A DNA stretch of 30,193 bases. Origin: an uncultured Lachnospiraceae bacterium (lineage in GTDB: Bacteria > Bacillota > Clostridia > Lachnospirales > Lachnospiraceae). Every line of letters begins with the position of its first letter. The stretch's first letter is position 1. This document shows, piece after piece, positions 23,867-30,193 of this stretch. The notes below the pieces were generated by a model, which was given only the letters and a program-made list of their open reading frames with translations, was not told the DNA's origin and searched no databases. The position numbers and the translations under genes were made by a program. The stretch covers positions 112,694-142,886 of the forward strand of contig CAJTRU010000001.1 of the NCBI GenBank assembly GCA_910579085.1. The letters are read 5' to 3'.

Positions 23867-26029
23867 ATGAAAATTATTAAGCGCAGCGGAACAGAAGAAA
23901 CATTTAATATTGATAAAATTATTGCCGCTATAAGCAAAGCTAATAAAGAAGTTGCTACTATTAACCGCATGTCTGAAGAACAGGTACAGGAAATTGCCCA
24001 GAACGTAACACAGATATGTGCTGATATGAACAGGGCTCTTAATGTTGAGGAAATACAAGACCTTGTTGAAAACCAGATAATGAATAAACGTGCTTTTGCA
24101 GTTGCACGTAAATATATTACATACCGTTATACAAGAGCCCTCGTCCGCAAATCAAACTCCACAGACAAACAAATTATGAGCCTTCTTGAATGTCAGAATG
24201 AGGAAGTGCTCCAGGAAAATTCTAATAAAAACCCTGCTGTCAACAGTGTCCAGCGTGATTATATGGCAGGTGAGGTAAGCAAGGATATCACCAGAAGGTT
24301 TCTGCTGCCAGAAGATATTGTACGTGCACATGAACAGGGAATTATACATTTCCATGATTCTGACTACTTTGCCCAGCATATGCACAACTGCTGCCTTGTC
24401 AACCTTGATGATATGCTGCAGAATGGCACTGTTATAAGTGAAACTATGATAGATACACCTAAAAGTTTCTCAACAGCATGTAATATAGCCACCCAGAGTA
24501 TCGCCCAGATTGCCAGTTCACAATATGGCGGGCAAAGCATTTCTCTTGCGCATCTTGCACCTTTTGTCAATGTAAGCCGCATGAAATTCCGCCGCCAGGT
24601 CAGGGAAGAATTTGAAAAGTCTGGAATAAGCTGTACAGAAGAGCAGATAAACGAGGTTGCCGAACTACGTGTAAAAGATGAGATTAAACGTGGTGTACAG
24701 ATGATACAGTACCAGGTAATAACACTTATGACCACTAACGGACAAGCGCCGTTTGTAACTGTATTTATGTACCTTGACGAAGTGCCAGAAGGAAGGCTGC
24801 GCCAGGACCTTGCCATGATTACAGAAGAAATACTGCTCCAGCGCATACTTGGCGTAAAAAATGAAAAAGGAGTATATATTACACCAGCATTTCCTAAACT
24901 TATATACGTACTTGAAGAAGATAATATACGTGAAGGCTCTAAATACTGGTATTTAACAAAACTTGCCGCAAAATGTACTGCAAAGCGCATGGTTCCTGAT
25001 TATATTTCAGAAAAAATCATGAAGCAGCTTAAAGATGGCAACTGCTACACTTGTATGGGATGCCGCTCCTTCCTTACTGTATACCATGATGATAATAATA
25101 AGCCTAAATTCTACGGAAGGTTTAACCAGGGGGTTGTAACTGTCAACCTTGTTGATATTGCATGTTCATCAGAAGGTGACATAGATAAATTCTGGGAAAT
25201 ATTTAATGAGCGTATGGCTCTTTGCAAACGTGCCCTTATGTGCCGCCATAACAGGCTTAAAGGGACACCATCAGATGTAGCGCCTATCTTATGGCAGTAT
25301 GGCGCACTTGCCCGTCTTAAAAAAGGCGAAAAGATTGACAGGCTTCTGTATAATGGTTACTCCACATTGTCACTTGGCTATGCAGGGCTTTGTGAATGTA
25401 CACGCTATATGACAGGCAAACCCCACACCAACCCTGACGCCACCCCATTTGCAATTGAAGTAATGCAGAAACTTAACGATTTCTGTGCAAAATGGCGTAA
25501 AGAGGAAAATATTGATTTCAGTTTATATGGCACACCACTTGAATCAACCACATATAAATTCTCCAAATGCTTACAGAAACGCTTTGGAATTATACGCGGG
25601 GTTACAGATAAAAATTATATTACCAACAGCTACCATGTACATGTGACAGAAGAAATAAATGCCTTTGAAAAACTGAAATTTGAAGCAAAATTCCAGCGCC
25701 TTTCACCAGGCGGGGCAATAAGTTATGTTGAAGTACCAAATATGGAAAATAATATTGACGCTGTACTTGAACTTATGAAATATATTTACAATAATATTAT
25801 GTATGCTGAACTTAATACCAAAAGCGATTACTGCCAGGAATGTGGTTATACAGGGCAGATTGAAATTGTTACAGATATACATGGAAAACTGGTATGGGAA
25901 TGTCCAAACTGTGGCAATACAGACCAGAATAAAATGAATGTTGCCCGCCGCACATGTGGTTATATTGGCACACAGTTCTGGAACCAGGGACGTACCCAGG
26001 AAATAAAAGAAAGGGTTCTCCACCTGTAA
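23867..26029 (+). CDS. nrdD: anaerobic ribonucleoside-triphosphate reductase
   Basis: A 720-residue class III ribonucleotide reductase. It makes deoxyribonucleotides from ribonucleoside triphosphates without oxygen, using a glycyl radical. An N-terminal ATP-cone (about 3-90, IIKRSGTEETFNIDKIIAAI) senses ATP and dATP. The catalytic barrel includes IHFHDSDYF and the NCCLVNLDDML stretch. A zinc site is formed by CQEC and CPNC near the C-terminus, and the radical loop is RRTCGYIGTQFW, with G698 as the expected radical site. GGGGGA precedes the ATG. The activating enzyme NrdG, commonly encoded next door, is absent here: the following gene is convergent and unrelated, so activation must come from elsewhere. 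Confidence 0.97.
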   Translation: MKIIKRSGTEETFNIDKIIAAISKANKEVATINRMSEEQVQEIAQNVTQICADMNRALNVEEIQDLVENQIMNKRAFAVARKYITYRYTRALVRKSNSTDKQIMSLLECQNEEVLQENSNKNPAVNSVQRDYMAGEVSKDITRRFLLPEDIVRAHEQGIIHFHDSDYFAQHMHNCCLVNLDDMLQNGTVISETMIDTPKSFSTACNIATQSIAQIASSQYGGQSISLAHLAPFVNVSRMKFRRQVREEFEKSGISCTEEQINEVAELRVKDEIKRGVQMIQYQVITLMTTNGQAPFVTVFMYLDEVPEGRLRQDLAMITEEILLQRILGVKNEKGVYITPAFPKLIYVLEEDNIREGSKYWYLTKLAAKCTAKRMVPDYISEKIMKQLKDGNCYTCMGCRSFLTVYHDDNNKPKFYGRFNQGVVTVNLVDIACSSEGDIDKFWEIFNERMALCKRALMCRHNRLKGTPSDVAPILWQYGALARLKKGEKIDRLLYNGYSTLSLGYAGLCECTRYMTGKPHTNPDATPFAIEVMQKLNDFCAKWRKEENIDFSLYGTPLESTTYKFSKCLQKRFGIIRGVTDKNYITNSYHVHVTEEINAFEKLKFEAKFQRLSPGGAISYVEVPNMENNIDAVLELMKYIYNNIMYAELNTKSDYCQECGYTGQIEIVTDIHGKLVWECPNCGNTDQNKMNVARRTCGYIGTQFWNQGRTQEIKERVLHL

Positions 26030-26039
26030 ATACAATTAT

Positions 26040-26095
26040 GGAGGGGATATAATTCATATTTTATGGAATACAGCAGTTACTACCATATCCCCTCC
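26040..26095. terminator. hairpin at the convergent nrdD and kinase gene ends
   Basis: GGAGGGGATAT (26040-26050) pairs perfectly with ATATCCCCTCC (26085-26095) around a 34-base loop. The stem straddles the kinase stop codon and overlaps its last 14 codons. The following T-rich tail (GTTTATTTCTG) is poor, so it is a weak or shared terminator or a stabilising 3' end. Confidence 0.45.
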
Positions 26096-27289
26096 GTTTA
26101 TTTCTGCAAATATATCACCGTCCATCTTATACATTAACTGCCTGCATATATACAGCCCAAGCCCGTTCCCTTTATTACTGCCTGCATTAGAGCCGAGCCA
26201 GAAGCTGTCAAATATATGCGGCATTTCTGTTTCTGCCAGTGTGTTCCCGCTGTTTTTTACAGAAACCAGTATACAGCCTTCCTCCTCAACAAAATATATA
26301 CTTATACTTTTTCCATCACCATATTTTATAGCATTTTCTATAATATTCTGCAAAACCTCTTCTGACCTTGAAATATCACCATACAACAGGCAGTCAGTAT
26401 ACTTACCTATAGTAAAACTTGTATTAACCAGCTTTAATTTCTCACCATAATATAATCCTGTTTTATTAATAACATCCGAAAGAAAAAACTCCCCTGTATT
26501 TACATCAAGGCTTAAATACTCTTCACTTGAAGCCCTGGCAATCTGTGAAATAAACTTTTCTATTTCACCGGCTTTTTTATTTATATTTTCTGCAATTTCC
26601 ACCTGCCTGCTGCTGTCATTATAAAGATTTGCAGCAAATGCCCTGGAATATAATTTTATCGCAGACAAAGGTGTTTTTATATCATGTGAAATTGAAAGCA
26701 GCAATGTATTCTTATCCTTTTGTAATTTTAATTCCCGCTGTTTCTGTTGTTCTATGTTTTCACGGAGCAGTTCCACACCCCATAAGAACCTTCCAAAATA
26801 ACGGTTTTTACTTTCCCTTACAGGGATTACAAGATTTCCCTTTGAAAGTTCATATGGCATATCTGCAAACTGGCTGAATGGCAAAAGTATTTTTTGGCGT
26901 ATAAAAACAAAAACAGCTATAACAACCAGTGCCATTATTCCAATTATTATATCTGCTTTTACCAGTATCCCCATACCACATGTATTTTCATTTATATAAT
27001 CAAAACGGTAAAGCACATTATTTATTTCACAAATATAATAATCACTGTTCACACTATAAAACTGGCTGCTGCCATTATATACCTGGATACCTGTAACATA
27101 CTGGCAACTGGATAAATCCATATTATGGTTTCCACTCTTCTCTATTTCAAATGCAAGCCTTTTAATTTCCACACGGTACTGCCTTCCACCGTATGGATTA
27201 TTACCAGATACCATTCTAATATTAAAAGTGGCGGTTATTATAATAATTATTAAAACTGTAATTATAAAAATCCTGTCAAATACTTTCAT
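26054..27289 (-). CDS. sensor histidine kinase
   Basis: A 411-residue two-component sensor. TM1 is at about 6-25 and TM2 at about 113-132, bounding an extracytoplasmic sensor loop of about 85 residues. A HAMP-like linker leads to the H box SISHDIKTPLSA (H202), the N box QNIIENAIKYG, a G1-like SVKNSGNTL (the usual Asp is Asn) and G2 KGNGLGLYICRQ. Its ATG overlaps the regulator stop as ATGA, so the pair is translationally coupled. It should phosphorylate the adjacent OmpR-type regulator. Context with an FtsX-type ABC transporter suggests sensing of peptide antibiotics or envelope stress, as in Bce-like modules; that is inference, and the long sensor loop differs from the short loop of BceS. Confidence 0.93.
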   Translation of the reverse strand: MKVFDRIFIITVLIIIIITATFNIRMVSGNNPYGGRQYRVEIKRLAFEIEKSGNHNMDLSSCQYVTGIQVYNGSSQFYSVNSDYYICEINNVLYRFDYINENTCGMGILVKADIIIGIMALVVIAVFVFIRQKILLPFSQFADMPYELSKGNLVIPVRESKNRYFGRFLWGVELLRENIEQQKQRELKLQKDKNTLLLSISHDIKTPLSAIKLYSRAFAANLYNDSSRQVEIAENINKKAGEIEKFISQIARASSEEYLSLDVNTGEFFLSDVINKTGLYYGEKLKLVNTSFTIGKYTDCLLYGDISRSEEVLQNIIENAIKYGDGKSISIYFVEEEGCILVSVKNSGNTLAETEMPHIFDSFWLGSNAGSNKGNGLGLYICRQLMYKMDGDIFAEINGGDMVVTAVFHKI

Positions 27290-27948
27290 ATAAATTTATA
27301 CCCCATGCCCCATATAGTAATTATTCTCTCTGGTTTTGCAGGATTATCCTCTATTTTCTGGCGCAGCCATTTTATGTGTACAGTCAGTGTCTGTGGTTCT
27401 GAAAAACTGCCACTCCCCCATATCTGGTTAAAAATATATTCTTTGCCAAGTGCCCTGCCCCTGTTCTCCATAAGCAGACATAACAAATCAAATTCTTTGG
27501 CAGACAGTGCCAGTGGCACACCATCTTTTTCAACAGTGTGGCTTGCCTTATCCAGGCAGATATTTCCACAGGAAATCCTGTTTTCTGCATACCTGCGTTT
27601 AAATATCCCTTTTATTTTAGCAAGCAATATATCAATATCATATGGCTTACCAATATAATCATCTGCCCCAAGGTTTAACCCGTCAAGTTCTGACTGTTTA
27701 TCATTTTTTGCACTAATTATTATAACAGGTGTATTGCCACCTTCACGGATTTTGCTGCATACTGCAAAACCATCAATCCCAGGAAGCATAATATCTAGCA
27801 ATACAAGTTTTGCTCCCTCCTCCTTATATAAAGACAACGCTTTTTCCCCATTTTCTGCAATACACACAGAATAATCCTGTGCACATAAAAAATCAGAAAG
27901 AAGCCCTGCCAATTCTTTATTATCCTCAACAATCAATATATCCGCCAT
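27286..27948 (-). CDS. OmpR/PhoB-type response regulator
   Basis: A 220-residue regulator. The receiver domain (about 2-115) has the acidic pair E8/D9, the phosphoacceptor D52 (VLLDIMLPG), S79 and K101 (GKPYD). The winged-helix DNA-binding domain (about 125-220) carries LALSAKEFDLLCLLMENRG and ends TIWGMGYKFI. AGGA lies about 8 bases before the ATG. It starts 20 bases after the ABC ATPase stop and overlaps the kinase start by 4 bases. Its probable target is the promoter of its own operon, which lies beyond the right edge of the window. Confidence 0.95.
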   Translation of the reverse strand: MADILIVEDNKELAGLLSDFLCAQDYSVCIAENGEKALSLYKEEGAKLVLLDIMLPGIDGFAVCSKIREGGNTPVIIISAKNDKQSELDGLNLGADDYIGKPYDIDILLAKIKGIFKRRYAENRISCGNICLDKASHTVEKDGVPLALSAKEFDLLCLLMENRGRALGKEYIFNQIWGSGSFSEPQTLTVHIKWLRQKIEDNPAKPERIITIWGMGYKFI

Positions 27949-27968
27949 AATTATTCCTGTACACCAGA

Positions 27969-28736
27969 TTACCAGCCCATTTCCATAAGCCAGTTGCTAA
28001 CCTGCCTTTCCCTCTCACGGAGTTTCGTACTGCCAGTATACCTGCCAAGGTTATACTCCCCTTCAATATTGCCATCAGCTATATAAAGCAGCCTTGTACA
28101 CCTTGCCGCAACCCTTACATCATGTGTAACAAGCATTATTGTTGTACCCTCATTGTTAATGCGTGCCAGTTCCTCCATAACTTCACCTGATGCAGTCCTG
28201 TCAAGTGCCCCTGTCGGTTCATCAGCGAAAACAATATCTGGTTTATTAATCATGCCACGGCATATACAGGCACGCTGGAGCTGCCCTCCTGAAACCTCAT
28301 TAATATCATTATCCGCAATATCACTAATACCAAGTTTACGCATTAAATCCCTGCCACGCTCCGCCGTTTCACTATGCTTCTCTTTTATTTTCTGTGACTG
28401 GCATGCAGGAAGTATAATATTATCAAGTATGGAAAGGTTTTTCATCATATACATCTGCTGGAATATAAATCCCATCTTATCAAGACGCAATTTTGCAAGC
28501 TGGTTTTCATCCATACCAGAAATATCACTTTCACAGAACTTTACTTCTCCAGCAGTAATATTATCCATTCCAGAAACAGAATATAAAAGAGTAGATTTTC
28601 CAGAACCAGAAGCTCCCATAACTGCTGTCATATCCCCAGCCTTTATTGAAAAATTAACATTTTTAAGCACATTATTCTGTCTTTTATTTATAATATAAGT
28701 TTTACACAAATTCTTAACTTCTAATATTGTATCCAT
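27969..28736 (-). CDS. ABC transporter ATP-binding protein (MacB/LolD/Bce-type)
   Basis: A 255-residue ATPase of the FtsX-permease-linked class. It has Walker A GASGSGKST (41-49), a Q-loop IFQQ (about 91-94), a signature VSGGQ (148-152, Val in place of the usual Leu), Walker B IVFADEP with E173, and the switch H205 (VTHD). The start is the ATG at 28736, after GGGAGG with 6-base spacing; a GTG seven codons upstream overlaps the ribosome site. It follows the permease by 51 bases and should pair with it to power extracytoplasmic work such as peptide-antibiotic removal. Because the permease gene is broken by an insertion, the complex is probably inactive here. Confidence 0.94.
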   Translation of the reverse strand: MDTILEVKNLCKTYIINKRQNNVLKNVNFSIKAGDMTAVMGASGSGKSTLLYSVSGMDNITAGEVKFCESDISGMDENQLAKLRLDKMGFIFQQMYMMKNLSILDNIILPACQSQKIKEKHSETAERGRDLMRKLGISDIADNDINEVSGGQLQRACICRGMINKPDIVFADEPTGALDRTASGEVMEELARINNEGTTIMLVTHDVRVAARCTRLLYIADGNIEGEYNLGRYTGSTKLRERERQVSNWLMEMGW

Positions 28737-28787
28737 AAAAATCCTCCCTGCTGCCACAGGCAGCCAAAATAATAATAAAATTACAGT

Positions 28788-29552
28788 TTATTCTATATTT
28801 GATGCCTGTGAAGCCTGTATTTTCCTGACACCCTGTGATGCTATAAATGCAGCAAATGAAGTTACAGCAAATATTGCAAACGGATATAGTAAATACACCT
28901 CTAAAACATTAATGTCAAACTCTATACTGTATGCACCCATCATACGGAAAACAGGGGTCATAAAAAGCTTTGAAAACGGAATTGAAAGCAAAATGCTTAA
29001 AACAGCAGAAATAAAAAGTATTATTACAATCCTTAAAGCCTGCCAGCAGGAAAGCTGTATGTTTTTAAAACCAATTGCTTTAAGAATTGCAATCCCGCTT
29101 TTTTCTTTAGTTATAAAACTTTTTGCCATAAGCACTGTAACAAGTATATTAATACAAAAAACAATGCAAAGTATAAGGTTTTTAACCCCGCTTATCTGCT
29201 CTGTAATATTTCCCATCATAGCAGTTATATAACCACCAGCAGTATAAACATTATTATATGGATAAATCTGCTCCAGCAGTTTCATTCTTTCTGCCAATAA
29301 ACTGCTGTCTGGATTGTCATTGTAACTTACCTGTATTCCAAGTACACCTGACGGCACTTCACCCTTCGTATCTTCATTGTGGAAAATACGTATAGTTGAA
29401 CCCATATTCTGCATTGACTGGTAAACTGCTGTTACAATATATGTTTTTGTAATGCTGCCAGTACTGACCTCCACATCATCACCAATTCCTGCACCTGTTT
29501 CTTTTGCAACAACATTATCTTCCCTTAACAAGAGCATACAAAAACACAACAA
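28788..29552 (-). pseudogene. ABC transporter permease (FtsX-like), 5' end removed by IS insertion
   Basis: The C-terminal part of a MacB/FtsX-type permease, about 250 codons. It contains an extracytoplasmic segment (LREDNVVAKETGAGIGDDVEV), then three membrane spans around LILCIVFCINILVTVLM, ALRIVIILFISAVLSILL and YLLYPFAIFAVTSFAAFIA, with the typical SFITKEKSGIAILKAIGF cytoplasmic loop. The first span and the start region expected for the family are missing. Homology ends where IS-type sequence begins, near 29549-29555, and the frame meets a stop inside the IS. It was the first gene of the permease-ATPase-regulator-kinase operon, so the insertion also separates the other three genes from their original promoter. 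Confidence 0.8.
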
Positions 29553-29575
29553 TTTAATGGGCTGTCAACCTTACG

Positions 29576-29614
29576 AAAAACATCGCTTCCGACAAAAATC
29601 GGAGCGGTGTTTTT
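29576..29614 (+). terminator. IS-end hairpin terminator
   Basis: AAAAACATCGCTTCCGA and TCGGAGCGGTGTTTTT form a 16-bp stem with one bulge and one wobble around CAAAAA. The A and T runs on its flanks allow termination in either direction. Such a structure shields a transposase from readthrough and, on the minus strand, would stop any outward transcript into the broken operon. Confidence 0.65.
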
Positions 29615-29711
29615 GTATATCTTCTGGACACCGTGACCAGAAGTGCCCCCCATTTCCCCCGCTTCATCCACGGAGGCTCTGGAGGATATATCCCCATATG
29701 CACTAACTTAC

Positions 29712-29740
29712 TTGTAAAAAATAGAGAAGTATGCCATAAT
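29712..29740 (+). promoter_or_regulatory. likely transposase promoter
   Basis: TTGTAA (29712-29717), a 17-base spacer and CATAAT (29735-29740) precede the AGGGGG ribosome site at 29748 and the ATG at 29763. The leader would be very short. Confidence 0.5.
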
Positions 29741-29762
29741 AAAAGCCAGGGGGTAATTTATT

Positions 29763-30193
29763 ATGGATATAAATGTAGAAGAATTAATAAAACTTTTACC
29801 AGAAGGATACCAGCAGGCGTGTTATGAAACAAAAGCAATAGAAAGAAAACGTACTGTACAGACACCAGAAGAACTTCTTGTAATGTGCCTGTACTATATT
29901 TATGGCGCTTCTTTATTGGAAACAAGCCAGCTTGCAAAAATGAATGGCACAGGGAAAATGAGTGATGTTGCATTTATGAAACGTTTTGCAAAAAGCAGCA
30001 GATGGTTCCAGTGGATTACAAAAAATATAAAACCAGGGGATATGTGCCATTACCAGAAACCAGTAATACTAAAGGAATACAATGTAACTGCCATAGATGC
30101 TTCTGATGTTTATACAAAAGGTGCTGTAAAACAGGCATGGCATCTCCATTATGCACTGGACTTGTTTTCATTAAACTGCCAGCAGTATAAGAT
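29763..30193 (+). CDS. IS4-family transposase, N-terminal part
   Basis: A frame of 143 codons from ATG, behind AGGGGG with 9-base spacing, to the window edge with no stop. It begins MDINVEELIKLLPEGYQQ. A helical DNA-binding region (residues 1-90, with a TPEELLVMCLYYIYGASLLE helix pair) leads to the first catalytic Asp of the DDE site in VTAIDASDVYTKG (about 118-130), then WHLHYALDLFSL, a pattern of IS4 transposases. The other two acidic residues would lie beyond the edge. Whether the enzyme is intact cannot be judged. Confidence 0.85.
   Translation, partial: MDINVEELIKLLPEGYQQACYETKAIERKRTVQTPEELLVMCLYYIYGASLLETSQLAKMNGTGKMSDVAFMKRFAKSSRWFQWITKNIKPGDMCHYQKPVILKEYNVTAIDASDVYTKGAVKQAWHLHYALDLFSLNCQQYK

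Larger units (their letters stand above)
29553..30193 (+). mobile_element. IS4-family insertion sequence, left part
   Basis: A junction lies near 29549-29555. The apparent left end TGGGCTGTCAACCTTACG resembles terminal repeats of the IS231 branch of IS4. It is followed by a strong hairpin, a promoter and a transposase gene that runs off the right edge. The right end and target duplication are outside the window, so exact borders are uncertain. Confidence 0.75.

Noticed and set aside
26054..28736. Calling the kinase/regulator/ABC cluster a definite bacitracin (Bce) resistance system
   Set aside because: The kinase has a long extracytoplasmic loop, unlike BceS, and the permease is truncated, so only a general FtsX-type ABC/two-component assignment is supported.

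Overview
The window looks like a chromosomal segment of a low-GC, anaerobic, Gram-positive Firmicute, most likely a Lachnospiraceae-type Clostridium relative. The evidence is AT-rich intergenic DNA, strong AGGAGG ribosome sites, an oxygen-sensitive class III ribonucleotide reductase (nrdD), a CotS-like protein, an ATP-type PEP carboxykinase with a P-loop, a Gram-positive style RND permease with no adaptor gene, and a GH25 lysozyme with a Pro/Thr linker. No rRNA, tRNA, CRISPR array or phage structural gene was seen. The organism assignment is inference.

Layout. 1-6.2 kb: a cut-off unknown gene, a large RND permease with a coiled-coil insertion, and a DUF362 iron-sulfur-type protein, all on the minus strand. 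6.3-9.0 kb: an accessory-looking island holding a PadR regulator, a DUF2812 membrane protein, an unannotated 30-residue membrane peptide and an orphan gene. It is bracketed by two inverted copies of a 290-bp palindromic repeat. 9.1-11.3 kb: a secreted GH25 muramidase on the plus strand. 11.4-20 kb: a minus-strand central-carbon block of pckA, a CotS-like pseudokinase, a PEGA lipoprotein, a phosphohexomutase and glgB. The phosphohexomutase and glgB fit glycogen metabolism (sugar-phosphate isomerisation, then branching), and pckA feeds gluconeogenesis. 20-23.8 kb: membrane proteins and one GC-richer orphan gene, separated by further repeat copies. 23.9-26 kb: nrdD behind a promoter with two NrdR-like boxes. 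26-29.5 kb: a minus-strand ABC permease, ABC ATPase, response regulator and histidine kinase operon whose first gene is cut by an IS4-family element running off the right edge.

The most striking content is non-coding. A repeat family, called R1 here, has four well-preserved copies (6290-6575, 8732-9022, 21024-21310, 23429-23678) and two decayed ones (20549-20850, 23214-23360). Each good copy folds almost end to end into one long hairpin. The arms differ between copies but change together: the terminal, middle, inner and apical helices all show paired substitutions. Opposite one arm sits a conserved asymmetric bulge that can form a GNRA-capped mini-hairpin. It could be a MITE, a structured RNA, or both. 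A second family, R2 (8531-8637, with a decayed copy at 18162-18237), can form a four-way junction and resembles IS200/IS605-type ends.

Start sites were chosen by Shine-Dalgarno position, so several genes begin a few codons inside the longest open frame. Functional calls rest on recognised motifs only; no database search was possible.
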